NCBI GenBank assembly: GCA_018292915.2
Contig: JACVVK020000198.1
Span: 464,501 to 528,500, forward strand
Length of the DNA stretch: 64,000 nucleotides
Reading direction: 5' to 3'
Origin: Batillaria attramentaria
Taxonomy: Eukaryota; Mollusca; Gastropoda; Batillariidae
Shown here: one piece after another, positions 24,336-36,727 of the stretch
Layout of the letters: each line of letters starts with the position of its first letter
How positions within the stretch are numbered: the stretch's first letter is position 1
The notes under the pieces: model-generated
Databases searched by the model: none
The model's input: only the letters and a program-made list of their open reading frames with translations
Told to the model about the DNA's origin: nothing
Program-made: the position numbers and the translations under genes

Positions 24336-24573
24336 ACACATCGCTGGGGACACACAGAGAACAGAGTGAGAGACAAAGAGAGACAGACAGACAGAGACTC
24401 TTAACTTGACTCCGTCGCCAAGTTCAGGACTCAGCCCGAAAACTCTGAATTTGTGAAACTGACCCTCTAAAGCCGGGGCGTAATCCTATTGAAAGCAGTT
24501 GGGTTCTTTTTCCTAACGTTGACCTCATCAGTTAAGTTAGTATTGCCTATCGGTAATTTGGAGGAGGGAAGCC
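19558..24573. other. Long stretch without a supportable gene
   Basis: About 5 kb. It has poly(T)-poly(G) junctions near 19783-19812 and 23431-23472, a G12 run near 21337, GTT-type repeats near 20935-20985 and 22050-22110, a long CA tract at 23660-23733 and a CA tract near 24300-24333. The - strand of 20110-21270 has patches that look like decayed coding sequence (for example an ORF ending near 20881 with YKSIVFNGAELGNRFVF), but I cannot assign a family. A small dispersed repeat recurs at 24212-24275 (see 14720). Confidence 0.45.
23650..23734. repeat. CA microsatellite
   Basis: A long (CA)n tract with a few CG interruptions at its 5' side. Confidence 0.9.
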
Positions 24574-24745
24574 AGGGTAGCTGAACGGTAGAACCTTGAA
24601 CTTTCAATGCTCGGGTCGTGAGTTCGAACTCCCGGACGGGGCCAAATCAGTATTTGTGCTGACCTTTTTCTCGCTGGCCCGTATTTCATATCACTCATAC
24701 ATGGTGGAAATCAGTGGACGTTAAACTCCCAAACACCCACCCACC
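24574..24745 (+). repeat. tRNA-derived SINE
   Basis: The head reads CCAGGGTAGCTGAACGGTAG, then GGTCGTGAGTTCGAACTCCC (B-box) and a GGGGCCAAATCAGTATTTGT body. It ends in a CATGGTGGAAATCAGTGGAC and ACGTTAAAC.CCC tail followed by (CCCA)n. Same family as the SINEs at 16780 and 55074. Confidence 0.75.
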
Positions 24746-26183
24746 CACCCCATTTGGAGCAGCAGGCATTTCAGTGCCGCTTTTGGTAGAATCAGGGTTG
24801 GCGTCTGAAGGGTCAAGTTTTAAGGCGAATCGGTGTCTTTGTATTGGTCACAAGTTATGCAAGTTGAAAAAAAATTGTCATAAATGTTATGAAAATCGTG
24901 GCTAACTCGGGAATTGTAATACATGATGAATGTGTCTGGAATCAGTTTCTTATAGCAATGTCAGTCGCAAAAGGCTGACTGTGAGTGTCCACACTAAGCA
25001 TGACTGTGACAAGCCCGGAACTGAGAGTATTAGACTTGAACTGAAGAGAATTAATACATATAAAGAAACAGTATCTCAAAATACATTTGTAGTGTGTATC
25101 AAGTCAGTGCAGTGTGATGCGAGCGGCTCCATGAATCAGTCTGTGAAGACTGAGGCGCTTTCAGTCTCAGTTTTACCGTCACTGAGTCTTTGCCTTAATT
25201 TGACACACTAACTACGGGAACCGTGCAGTTCAATTAATTTTTCATCATACATTAAATGTGACTGATTACTTAGGCTTAATTATGTACCTTGGCCAAATAG
25301 CTAACATGATATGGCTCCGGTTGCGGGTTCCGACAGTTGATGAGTTGGTTGGCGTATCCGAGTGCCGGCCGGCGCCCGTGACCCGGCCGATATCCGACCG
25401 GAACGCCGTCACACCAGCACTACTGAGTATGACCGGTTTGGTGCTGTGCCTACTGGATGAACGTTCCAGACCCATGTCGTCCGACTTTCCTTCGGGTGTG
25501 ATGTCGAAGGAAAGGTTTGATGAGCGTGAAATGGCCTTAGGATCTGTGAAAAATGCGCTGTACCGCCATGCGCCTTGAGCTATCGTGAATACATTCAGTA
25601 TTTCAGTCCCCTGATTTATCTCAAACAGACGACATTGACATACGTAAGAAAGTGGCAGTGGAAAGTGAAAAGTACATGGTCATGACACTAAAATATAGTA
25701 AAACATTCGCTCCGTATAGATGCTTAAGTGCAAAATATAAATTAGAATGAAAATGAATGGCTTATAATGCGATGTGCGGCTTTACCTCTTTTTCACATCA
25801 GCTCCGTATGCTAAAACAAGGCACTTCCGGCGACTAGTGACTTCTCTCTCCCACACTTTTGACACGAGTTTACAAAGAAATTCACAAAATCAAACAAGAT
25901 GCCGCGTATTATGATAAACGGTGGTGTCTGGCGAAACACATAGGTAAGGCTGATGTCAGCTCAATTATGAAAATGTTCCATGAAATGCTGAAATTGATCT
26001 TAAAAAAAATCTGACCGTCCTAAGGCAAAAAAAAAAAAAAAAGTAGTTTCTGGTAACATGGCTAAAAAATATATATAAAAAATAGGGTAGGTAGGTAGAT
26101 AGGGTATATTTTTGGTACCCCCCCCCCACACACACACACACACACATCCAAGAACAAAGAAACAGGGTATTAATAAGAAATGG
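24746..26183. other. No supportable gene
   Basis: ORFs at 24930-25211 and 25258-25578 are open but lack recognisable domains. The latter covers a GC-rich patch unlike its surroundings. A-, T- and C-runs and a CA tract occur near 26023-26147. Confidence 0.45.
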
Positions 26184-26395
26184 GGTAATTGTAAAGAATA
26201 GTATACGAAAATAATTGGAGCTATTTGCACGCACTTTGACGGGTGTTTTCGGTTCTGCTCGATGCAAAGAGGCGTAAGACACCCTTACCTACTCACTTTG
26301 ACCACTCCTTCCCCAAAAACATGCACAAAATATCCCTGAATGACCGGCGACCACGGCCCGAGCAGTCATCTGCACGCCATTTTGGTTACGTGCAA
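26184..26395 (+). mobile_element. Half copy of fold-back F
   Basis: It begins GGTAATTGTAAAGAATAG and follows the left arm of F (10452) through the CATGCACAAAATATCCCTGA segment to CGCCATTTTGGTTACG. There is no matching right arm, so it is a one-armed remnant. Confidence 0.75.
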
Positions 26396-27047
26396 ATAGC
26401 TTCATACGTAAGTCTGGGAGCTATTTGCACCAACCAGTGCACCAACATCAGGAATCTGCAGTTTACATTTCAGCTGTTGTTTGTTCTGAGCTGCAGCTGG
26501 AATCAAAAGAAAAATCGGATTATGTCAAATGCAAGTCTTTCTAACAGATTGTTCAAAAAAATGCATTATGCATTCTCTATATATAGGTGTGAAATTAAAG
26601 TATTTGTAACTTTCTATGTACTGACCACTTATTTTCACTTGTTGCATTGCATTGCCATAAATCTAAAATAAAAAAAAAAAAATAAAAAAAAAAAATGATT
26701 TGTATTAATTGTAAGCAGTGTTTGTCTTAGGTTGATGTTACACGGGGATATTTTTAGTCCAAACAAAAAAGCGAATTTGGTGTTTTTCCACATTTCTTGT
26801 TTGACATGCGGCCACAGCATACCTTTGCCCTGCTATGTTTTCTAGAGAGTGTTTTGATCTGTTTTCCTGTCTCCTGTGTTTTAGCTTTAGTAGTTTACAT
26901 CATCAGATGTTTTCCTACAGTTGCTTTAAGTTTAACTTGCAGTAATACATGTATAATCAGTCTTTCTTTCCTTATTAAAGTTTAGGACAAACTTTGTGTG
27001 TTCCTGTTTTATCTTATGAATTTTGAATTTGTTACTTTCTTGCACAG
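26396..27047. other. Upstream flank of the CDC5L pseudogene
   Basis: AT-rich sequence with an A-run near 26670-26695. The 3' end supplies a polypyrimidine/TTGCACAG acceptor for the first recognisable CDC5L exon. I find no exon for the Myb repeats or middle part of CDC5L here. Confidence 0.5.
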
Positions 27048-27123
27048 TTTTCAAGAACCAGTAAAGAAGAGGAGCAAACTGTTGCTGCCCTCACCATAAA
27101 TTTCTGACTCAGAACTTGAGGAG
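27048..27123 (+). pseudogene. CDC5L: CDC5L pseudogene exon 1 of 10 (stop at 27097)
   Basis: Acceptor TTGCACAG before and donor GTAAGG after. It reads FQEPVKKRSKLLLPSP, stop, ISDSELEE. The TAA at 27097-27099 replaces a conserved Gln codon (CAA to TAA is one substitution). Confidence 0.8.
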
Positions 27124-27551
27124 GTAAGGTTATAGTGTCATATAGTTATACAGTTTACCTAAGTGCACTGCAAAGTTGTTTATATTGTTGTAGTGTTGTC
27201 CTGCTATTGTTAAAAGAAAAACGTTACAATGTGCGTAGCGAATTTCTGAATAACATGAACACTAATATTTCTGTCTGACTGGTCTCTTGTGTCGTCTTTC
27301 CAGTAGTTTTCTCCTCTTTTTTTTTTTTCTTTCTCTTTAGTCACTACTCCTCGGTTGTTGGTGTTTTTTTTTGTTTTTTTTTTAAATAGTCTATTCCTCA
27401 GTGTGTGTGTGTATATGGTGGAGGAGGGATCAGCAACACAAGCTAATTCAATATAGTGTGTTCAGAAACATCTGATTTTGCCTAAAATAGGAACATTTTC
27501 TTTGTCTCCTTACTAACTCATTTCGGTGCAAACCAGTGCACTTTTTTGCAG

Positions 27552-27716
27552 GTTGTGAAGTTGGGCCAGGCCAGTGAGTACGCTCGTCAGCAGGTGGAGG
27601 ATGCAGGTAATGAGGAGTCAGCGGCTAAAGGTTTGCTGCTGGACTACGGCTCCACACCCACCATCACCAGCCTCTGTACACCCCGCACCCCCGCTACACA
27701 AGACAGTATTCTGCAG
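27552..27716 (+). pseudogene. CDC5L: CDC5L pseudogene exon 2 of 10
   Basis: 55 codons in phase 0, from VVKLGQASEYARQQVEDAG to TPRTPATQDSILQ, flanked by TTGCAG and GTCAGT. This exon itself is open. Confidence 0.85.
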
Positions 27717-28041
27717 GTCAGTGTGTGTGTGTCTGTTGTCTGTCTGTGTCAAGTCTTGTCCTGTCTGATGTTGTGGCCCCTTTTGTTTACAAAGAAGTGC
27801 TTTAGTCAGTCATCTCCTTAGAAGCAATATTTATGATGTGTCTTTCCAGGCGATGAGTGTCATTTGTCTCTGCCATAATTCATAAATATTCATCAGGCTA
27901 TAATGATGATATGTGATGCTTAATTTCAAATACATGAAGTCTAGAACATCAACTTTGTGAAACTTCTGAATTTTGTTCATCCAGTTATGAAACCTGCTTT
28001 TCTTTGGTTTCTGGAAACCCAGGTCATCGTCCCTTCCGTAA

Positions 28042-28275
<234 letters not shown>

Positions 28276-28459
28276 TGACGCTATTCATACAAGATTAGCA
28301 GGTCTGGTTTTGGTTTTAAACGTATACGTGCATGAATGTTAATTAAGTAATGAACAGTTTAATCATATCACTTTGGCATGAATGGTCTTCTCAGCGTGGA
28401 TGGATGCTCCACAGGTTAGCAGTTCCAGGTTTTACCTGTTGTTTATTTATTTTTCACAG

Positions 28460-28596
28460 GCATGACCCCCATGCCAAGACCAGGAACAGACATGACAGCA
28501 AGTGGCGGCATGACGCCCAGTCAGACCCCACTTCGTGACAAACTCAACATCAACCAGATGGACGAAGAAGCTATAGTGCAGGGAAAGTCCTACCAG
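28460..28596 (+). pseudogene. CDC5L: CDC5L pseudogene exon 4 of 10
   Basis: It joins exon 3 in phase 1 and reads GMTPMPRPGTDMTASGG, then TPLRDKLNINQMDEE, ending KSYQ before GTCAGT. Open. Confidence 0.85.
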
Positions 28597-31153
28597 GTCA
28601 GTCATTTTGGACAGCATTTCCTTCTCATTCTTTCTTTAAACAACAAAATTTTTGTTGTTTTGAGATAAATATTTTCTTGGTGTTGTAAGCGCCTGTGGCT
28701 TCAGATAGTTCCAATCGTGAGTGTTAGCATAGGTTTATTTTTGTTATATTGAGTAATAGATATTTCATCATTTTTCTAACATCTTTTTTAATACCAACCA
28801 GTCGGCCTCATTTTATTTTGGGAATAGTGAGCCATCAGCTGTCCTAACCCACAACAGGCCCTCAGTCTGGTTTCCCAAGGGAGATAATGTGAAAATTTTG
28901 GGAAAGGTGCTAAATTGATGGTCAGTAAAGTTTGTGCCAGGGTAAGCGTATGCATCAGTTGGTATGACCAAAAGGGCCTAGGTTCTTTCCAAATCCACGC
29001 TGCAAAGACCCTTTTGACAAATGACAAGAGAAGCGCTTGATGATGATGCTATTCTCTTCATGTTTTCTTTGTGAATGTTAGCAGGATGCTTTATGTTTTT
29101 TTTTGTTATGTTGTTTCCATAGTAATGGAAACAACATAATAGGACGGGCTAAAATTTCCACGTTCATAGGCAAGCATCTGTGGTACAAACGCACGTCACT
29201 GCCGATCTCCCGCAGAGACGATTATGCAAGTGTAACTCTGACAATGACGTAAGAAAACCTGCGTCATCGATGCTGGCATGTATGCTGTTCCGAACGCGCT
29301 TCTTCTCCTCACTGAGTGCCGTCTGTGCGGATGTGTGTGCGTGTGTGTGTGCGTGTGTGAATTGTGTCCAGGCCCGTTTCTTCGAAAATACTCAACCGAA
29401 TGGCTTCAAATTTGGGGTATCCAAATTTATCAAAATGTTACATTAGACGATTCAAGCGTGTGATGATTGCTTAAGTGATTTGGGAGTTATCGCCCTTTTG
29501 AGACAAGTTGGTTGTCTTTCGTGTACAGGCGTAATATTTATTTAAATCACTCAATTTTTTGGCAGTAGATAGCTTGAATACGGACTCTGAATTGACTCAC
29601 TACTAGAAAATGGTCGCTCTTATAGTTTTCATGTAAACCGAGCCTGAGTTGACATTGCATGTGAACCCAGTTCAGATGCCTATTTCTCCGAAAATACTGA
29701 ACCGATCGATTTCAAATTTGGGGTTTCTAAATGAATCAAGATTGTTGAATAGAAGGCCCGATCCAGGTACAATTGCACACATGATTTGCGAGTTATCGCC
29801 CTTTTCAGAATAAGTGGCTTTCTGGCGTTTAAAGGCGTAATATTTACCTAAACCACTCCATTTTTTGGACATAGATAGCATGAATACGGACTCTCAACTA
29901 AGTGAAGTTTGGAGGTTGTCGCTTTTATACTTTTGGCGTAAGCCGTACCTGATGAAAGTGCTGGTGAACACACTTTAGATCTCAAAATCGCTCCTACTAT
30001 ACATAGATAATGAGCCTGGGGTGCCATAAAAAATATACAAAAAAATTAGAAAAATTCACTGCAGCCGTTATCGTCAGTTGACTCGAAAATTTGTACTCAC
30101 AGCACATTTCCTCTGCAAGCCACACGCCTCACAAACATCGAAGAAGAGACGCACGCGCACTGACGTAAAGTAAGTGCGTCATGTTTGATTGACGTGATGC
30201 TGTTTTTTCTTGGGGGTGTCTCGCCACTTTCTTTCGGAATTCCTCTGTTTGGAGACGTGGTGTTGTATTTTACTTATGCTATGTCGCCATCATCGTGCAC
30301 TCGCAGAGATGATACGGGATACAACAGACTACAACTCCAATACTTTATGAACAGAATATGCGCGGAGAACAAATTCATGAAAGAAGAAGAATCCAGAACG
30401 CTGTGCAGGGGGGCTGCTTACGTCAGATCTAGAACATTCCTCAACTTACTGGAAGGCTCGAAATCTCTCCAAGGTGACGTAATCTACTGACGTTACTGCA
30501 CCAGCATGTTCTGGGATGGTCTAGAAATTATTTTGCATCGAAATGCAGTATCTTTTCGCAAGAGTCTCTACAACTTGACATGTGGAAAGCGGGAATTTCA
30601 GTGGGTTTCGTTTTTGCCACTGACTCACACTCAGAAGCATAATGCAAAGATCTTGGAAACATAAAGATAGTTCACTTACCTCCCTTTGAGGGACAACGCG
30701 TAAGAGTTGTCTGCGCGCATTAGCGCGCATCCCGCAGATCTACGCAGTTGTTTGACCCAACCCTACACTAGCCGCCGTAAAACATTTTAAGAAAATAAAC
30801 AAAAACGAAGATGTCAGCGACTGCCAGGTGGTCTCCCCCCATATATTTCGCATGTGTTTTAGGCCTATGGAAAACATAAGTACTCTCAAAGTTCCGGAGG
30901 ACGAAAGAAAGATCTAGTTTGGCTTTCACTGCTGTACGTAGGCTACGCAGTGCATTTCGTTCGATGTGTTCAAGTAAAACTAGTACGGAACACAGAAAGA
31001 TCGAATGTGCGAGAGATCCAAAGATGGACGCATCCGCTGAATACTTCCTGCTAACTCAGCATTAATCATATCTGCGACCGACGATCCAGCAGATTCTATG
31101 TTGTGATATGGTTTTACAATGGTTAGAACGAAGTTCAGCCGGATGATTTTGTT

Positions 31154-31158
<5 letters not shown>

Positions 31159-31197
<39 letters not shown>
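31159..31197. repeat. GT microsatellite in X copy 4
   Basis: A (GT)n tract corresponding to the CA tract at 2739-2768 of copy 1; the two differ in length. Confidence 0.85.
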
Positions 31198-31198
<1 letters not shown>

Positions 31199-31599
31199 CT
31201 GAATTTAGATGCAGGTAGACGCTAGCACAATTTAAGTCACCGTGATTTGTAAAGTTGTCAGGGAAAAAAATTACGCTGTATCTGCGTCAGCCGCGTGTGT
31301 TTACTGTTAGTTTACACTGCATGCACACGTACCACTTGAGGTCTTTTCTTTTTTTTTTTTCTTTTTTTGGACAAGAAAGCGAAAAAAAAATGTTTGTTTT
31401 TCAACAGGAATACCAAAAGAAGTATTTCCCCGTTTATATTTGTCTGTTATTTGAACAATTCGGCGCAGAACACAATTGCATGCTTTTGTGATCGCTTTCC
31501 ACTTTCCGCCATGCTGTCACTATAGGGGCCAGATCTAGGATGCGCGCTAATGCGGGCAGACAACTCTTCGCGTTGTCCCGCTATATGTCTCTCTTACGA

Positions 31600-32267
31600 C
31601 ACTCTCTGGAGCACAGAGTCTTTCAGTGGAAAGTACCTCTGTGCACAGTGGGGAAATGGCGCTCACTGCGCTACCGTGACGGGCCTAAATTGTCTCGGTG
31701 CTCTCAAACACAAGGTCGCGCACTATGTCATCCTTGACCAGCTTTGAACCCAGAGGGATCCTCAGTGGCGCAAGTGATTAGCAGGCTGTCTTCAGAGTGA
31801 AAGTAGGCGTGTTTCTGAATCAGAGACATACATAACCTGTCTCTGTCTGAATGGACAGATCTATTATTACATTCAGTCCTAGAGCACGGGTGTGTATGCT
31901 TTTGTAATCGTCTCTTATTCCACCACAAGGCAGGTACGTGATCGTCTGCACCGTGCAATAATACTTGCCTGTAGAGTGCAACACCCTTGCCTGTCAGAGT
32001 GCAACCCCCTTGCCGTTTACTCACATCCTGTTGGATCAGTCTACCACGTAAACAGTGCCATCAAAGCGCAACAATAATTGTCCGCTGGCAAAGATTTTGC
32101 CCAAACGAAAAGTGGTCGGATATTCAAGACTTCGTTTCAAATCGAATCATATGACACACAAGTCTCTGCTTTTCTAAAAAAAAAATTCGCCATTTTTAAA
32201 AATGGCGCTGGGTGTAAGCAGTCACATTTTCACGCCCCGCCGAAAAGGGACTGCACTCTGGAGTCTA
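31600..32267 (-). mobile_element. Nested element N in X copy 4
   Basis: 668 bp, starting CACTCTCTGGAGCACAGAG and ending CACTCTGGAGTCTA. It is flanked by CTCTTACGA and ATCTTACGA, the same 9-bp duplication and mismatch as in X copy 1. The insertion therefore predates the copying event that separated copies 1 and 4. Confidence 0.8.
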
Positions 32268-32319
32268 ATCTTACGAGGGCAGGAGTGACGCGTCTTTCTG
32301 ATTCCAAGGTCTTTGCATA

Positions 32320-32355
<36 letters not shown>

Positions 32356-32857
32356 GGGGAGGGGGGGTGCGTGCGTGCGCGCGCAAGCGCGCGTCTAAGG
32401 CGAGAGAGAGAGAGAGAGGGTCTCTTCTCCGATACCAGTAAGCAATCGTCTGTCAGTCAGGTCTGCGGGAAGTAACTCTGTCAAAGGGGAACGACTTTAT
32501 TACAAGAATTCATTCACCCATGTAGAACCTCGCATACGCCAACAAGTTGTGACGTCAACCAGCTAGGCGAGCTCACACGACCTCATGTGTTTGGGTTTTT
32601 GCAAGTGCATAGAGGCACGATAAGGGTTTTCAGTACTTTCTTTATGTCAGCATGCTTGATGTCAGAGAGCTTGCGTTCCGGCGTGTGCGCGCGGGCTGCA
32701 TACATGACACAACGACTACGACTGTGACTGCAGCAGGTCATTGAATGGAAACAACATATTGGGCTGGTGGCCATCTTGTTTTCTCTGATATGTGCCACTG
32801 CCAGTCTCACTTGTGTTTGCCACCATACTGAGATGCTTTCCATTCTCTCGTGTACAG

Positions 32858-33146
32858 TGAGAACAAAAAGATCAGCTGAAGCTTGGTCTGGCCTCCCTCC
32901 AAGCACTGAAAAACGATTACGAGATTGTGGTGCCCGAGGATTCGATGATGGCAGAGTCTGAGGCCATGAAACATCCATGGACAACGTGGAGGACCAGGCG
33001 ACGCAGACATTGAACGACAGCGCCAGGAAGAGATGCGACGACGATCACTAGCAGTTCAGCATGACCTGCCACGTCCTTTGGACATCAGCTCATCAGTTCT
33101 GCGTCCCACGGGTCCTGATGAACCTCCCCTCACAGAACTGCAGAAG
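32858..33146 (+). pseudogene. CDC5L: CDC5L pseudogene exon 5 of 10 (frameshifts, probable stop)
   Basis: After acceptor TGTACAG the homologous frame reads TGA then EQKDQLKLGLASLQALKNDY, then EIVVPEDSMMAESE. Homology continues in a second frame (ETSMDNVEDQ) and then a third (DADIERQRQEEMRRR through DLPRPLDISSSVLRP to LTELQK), so at least two frameshifts occur near 32963 and 33000. The first codon TGA could come from CGA. Confidence 0.75.
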
Positions 33147-33234
33147 GTAATGCCGTCTTCCCTTTGTTTTTGTTTGTCTCTGTGTTGCTGTATTGTGGTG
33201 TTTTTAACCTTTCTTTTTTTTCTCTTTCTTTCTT

Positions 33235-33289
<55 letters not shown>

Positions 33290-33578
33290 CATTTTAAGAT
33301 GTTTTAATGATTTTTCTGTTCAAGGTTTGCTTACCGGTACATGTACTTTCATTTGTTTGTGTGGATTGATTTATTTTAGGCTGATCTTAATGTTAAGCAA
33401 TAGATAACGCAAAAAACAAACAAACAAACAACAGTGTAAAGAATTATTAAAATTAATCACAGTAGTGATACTTTAATGAACCACTTTTAAATGTCTTCTT
33501 CTTTATCGGGTGCACTAACAGAAGGGTTGGATTGACTCCAGAATCTAACTGCCACATTCATTTCTTGTTTCCACACAG
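33147..33578. other. Intron with GT microsatellite
   Basis: Intron between CDC5L-like exons with a (GT)n tract at about 33238-33288 and a polypyrimidine-rich 3' end (CCACACAG acceptor). Confidence 0.65.
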
Positions 33579-33776
33579 GCCTAGGAGCTGATCAAGCAGA
33601 GGATGTTGATCATGATGCACCATGACGCGGTTTACCGCCCCACCCCCCAGCAGCTTGGTATCACCCCAGGGAGCAAGAAGCCATCCAGTCAGAAAGGGGT
33701 TGTCAACCAAGCTCAGCATCTGGCCTACCTTGAGCAGAATCCATACGATAAATTTGATGATGATGACCTGCAAGCT
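33579..33776 (+). pseudogene. CDC5L: CDC5L pseudogene exon 6 of 10 (stop at 33582)
   Basis: 66 codons in phase 0: A, stop (TAG 33582-33584), ELIKQRMLIMMHHDAVYRP, then HLAYLEQNPYDKFDDDDLQA. The stop replaces a conserved Glu codon (GAG to TAG). Confidence 0.8.
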
Positions 33777-33807
33777 GTAAGTTTTCCCACTCTCGTTTTC
33801 CCTCTCT

Positions 33808-33852
33808 CTTTTTTTTTTTTTTTTTTTTTTGGAGGGGGGGGGGGGGGGGGGT
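33808..33852. repeat. Poly(T)-poly(G) junction in a CDC5L intron
   Basis: A T20 run passes through GGA into a G17 run. It is one of several T-run/G-run junctions in the window (see 19783, 23431 and 47148). Confidence 0.8.
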
Positions 33853-34212
33853 TAAAATCAAGGATTTTGGAATATGTTTCCTTTGAGGACTCGCCTTTGA
33901 AATTCATTTTGCGATTAAACGCTTTAGCTTATGATCATAGTAACCATGCAACTGATGAATGTTCAAAAGTTAACGCATTCCACTTAAGCTGTCCATCCCA
34001 TTGCCTTTTGAATGAATCACAAACATGTAGTACCAGTAATGAACTGTATTCACCACTCTAGTCATCATGAGGTTGGAAATTTGATGAAAAGAAGAAAAAA
34101 AAAATTTTTTTTGCGTTAACTACTGCCATACTGGTAATGTTAAACAGGATTAGTGAAACACTGGTATTAGTATTTGTAATATCCGTGTCATATGTGTTTC
34201 AACAATTCATGA

Positions 34213-34530
<318 letters not shown>

Positions 34531-34913
34531 TAGTAAATATTCTTTAAAAATCTACCATAAAAGTGTAAAAGCCTATTAAACATGGAACAATAACTCCTTT
34601 ACCACATTACAAGCTGTAAATCAAAAGTTACAATCAGTCAGGTCATTAAGTTTGAAATCCCTGTAAATTTGCAGTAACAATCCCCATGCCAGAGTATTGT
34701 GTCAACTGTGTTCTTTTACTAGTTTTAGTTTTATGTGTTGTCAAGGACATACCTAAAGGTGCTTTACCTGCAAATTAACAAATTTCACTGAAACTCTGCA
34801 AGAGATTTTTTTTGTTTTGTTTTGTTTTTTAATTACTATAGTAAATCTAGTCATGTTGTATTTAAATTGTTCTTGAAAAGTGAAAGTAAAAGCTAGCATT
34901 CTGTTTGTTACAG

Positions 34914-34995
34914 AACAACAGAAACCATGACACGTGATGCCAAGCATGCAACCAAGCTGGAAAAGAAACTGAAGATCTTACTCGGCGGTTACCAG
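34914..34995 (+). pseudogene. CDC5L: CDC5L pseudogene exon 8 of 10 (2-bp deletion)
   Basis: It opens NNRN and then needs a frame change to read MTRDAKHATKLEKKLKILLG and GYQ, implying loss of two bases near 34926. Acceptor GTTACAG, donor GTGGGC. Confidence 0.8.
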
Positions 34996-35266
34996 GTGGG
35001 CTCATTAAATAGTGTTAACTTTTTCTCCCCTCTTTTTGTTTCTTCTGGGTTTGTCATGTTGGCCACATTGACTGGTTGACGTAGAATGAAAGGAAAGAAA
35101 ACACACAAGGGGACACAACTATTTATCGTTGCCCAATTTGACATTATAGCTACATTGTTTAAAGGAAGGCTGACAGAAGAGAATGTTTTCTTGTTGTTAT
35201 TGGGGTTTTTTTGTAGTTGTTGTTTGTTTGTTTGACATCACTCGAGTGGTGTGTTCCCATTTTCAG

Positions 35267-35389
35267 TCAAAGGGTCGGATAAAACAGATGACTGACCTGA
35301 GCGATCAGCTGGAGCATACATATCTGGAGATGAAGACTTTCGAAAATCTCCGACAGCATGAGATCGGCGCCATTCCTAAATGCATGGAG
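35267..35389 (+). pseudogene. CDC5L: CDC5L pseudogene exon 9 of 10
   Basis: 41 open codons in phase 0: SKGRIKQMTDLSDQLEHTYL, then EMKTFENLRQHEIGAIPKCM and E, with acceptor TTTTCAG and donor GTCAGT. Confidence 0.8.
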
Positions 35390-35777
35390 GTCAGTAGACA
35401 CTCAAGGTTTTCAGATTTGTGCACAAGGCATAAGCCATGTTGTGTCTTGCTTGATGGTTTGCTTTTATTGATGGCTATGCACAGACGGGGGGTGGGGTGG
35501 GGGGGGGGGACAATATTCTTGTACTATTCTAATGAAACTGAGAAATGCCAATAAAACTGTGTGTTGTCAGCCAGTTTCTATCTGGTTTTAATTTCAGGAA
35601 ATTTCATTCGCTTAGGCGAAAGAGTCCATTGAAAAGATTTTCAAGACATTTAATGATTTTAATGTCAGTTTTATATGGTTGTATTTTTTCCTTTTTTTCA
35701 TTTTTAGTCTGTGGCTAAAACAGTTTGCTATATATTATTGTCACATTTGTGAAGTGGTTTATTGTTCTGATTTTCAG

Positions 35778-35816
35778 TCTTTGAAAGAGGATGTGCAGAG
35801 GCAAATGGAGCATTAA
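35778..35816 (+). pseudogene. CDC5L: CDC5L pseudogene exon 10 of 10
   Basis: SLKEDVQRQMEH then TAA at 35814. CDC5L proteins normally run some 25-30 residues further in an acidic/basic helix, so this is either another premature stop or a shortened lineage-specific end. Confidence 0.7.
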
Positions 35817-36727
35817 TGTAGAAGGTACACAAGCGTGACATAAGCTACAGATGAAGCACACCAGTCATTTTCTTTCTGTACATATTATTTGTGTCTTATG
35901 AGACTAACAAAGTGAATGAACATTTCATGATCTGTGTACTTTTGACTCGTTGCCTCCACACCTTACACCGCCACAGTTGGAGCCGAGTGTGTTGGTTGCC
36001 TGTTCCATTGACTGTACAGAATGTCAACGACCTTGTGTAATTTTGACTTCACTGCAGTTGAGAATTGTGCTGGAGAAATGTGCAACATGTGTCATCTTGT
36101 GCTATTCTTACCTCCAGTGACGTCAGAATCCCACAAAAATGGCAGTTTGTAGGGATATCACATGGGAAATACTCAGGTTTCATTGTAAACAAAAAGGATT
36201 TATGGTTGGTTGACACATGTCTGTTCAGTCTGGCCTTTTCAGGTCGTCAGTTAGAAACAAATCAATAAAAAGAAACTCAAAGTTTCGGACAAACATCCCA
36301 GACAAATGCTCATGAAGAACGTGCCTGTGTTCAGCTTGCAAACCAATAGCCTGCTGTATATTACTACTTAGGTTCTCATATTAGCTGTGGTGTTCTGTGT
36401 TCTTGGGCAAGGGTTAGTAGAGATTCTTCTGATTCTAGTTTTGTCAGTCTGGCATGTCATCTCTACTGTGTCCAGTCTGATGTTCATTTGTTAAAGGCCA
36501 AAAAGTGTTCATGTTTCAGTTGTAAAATTTCCAGTCACATGCAAGTGGCTCTCACTTTGAGACATTCTATAGGGCTTTTGCTGAATGGGGTTGGATTTTT
36601 TTTTTTTTCTGCCCCAACACTTTGCCAGTTCCAGTGGTGTTCCTCCCAGGTCATGGGTGGAATCCACGGAGGGCTCGAAAGCTGGGGCAATTTTTAATTA
36701 TGGATGAGGACGACATTAAAATGATGC
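35817..36727 (+). other. Putative 3' UTR and flank of the CDC5L pseudogene
   Basis: No ORF of note. AATAAA signals occur at 36264-36269 and, beyond the SINE, near 37533. Which one served the ancestral gene is unknown. Confidence 0.4.

Larger units (their letters stand above)
29106..32780 (-). mobile_element. Family X copy 4, inside a CDC5L pseudogene intron
   Basis: A complete X element in reverse. The hairpin end TTATGTTGTTTCCATAG is at 29106 and the other end CCATCTTGTT is at 32780. By eye it matches copy 1 (1151-4818) nearly base for base, including the nested N element and the loss of six bases in the THAP-like module. Differences are mostly in CA/GT and A/T tract lengths. It accounts for most of a 4.26-kb intron; removing it leaves about 0.6 kb, like the neighbouring introns. 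Confidence 0.85.

Noticed and set aside
25258..25578. 106-aa ORF in a GC-rich patch as an exon
   Set aside because: No recognisable motif and no convincing acceptor or donor; kept only as a note in the region description.
30185..30490. A 101-aa ORF inside X (MIDVMLFFLGG...) as a possible element-encoded protein
   Set aside because: The frame changes between copies (for example at 10067-10369 and 61248-61481), and no domain is recognised.
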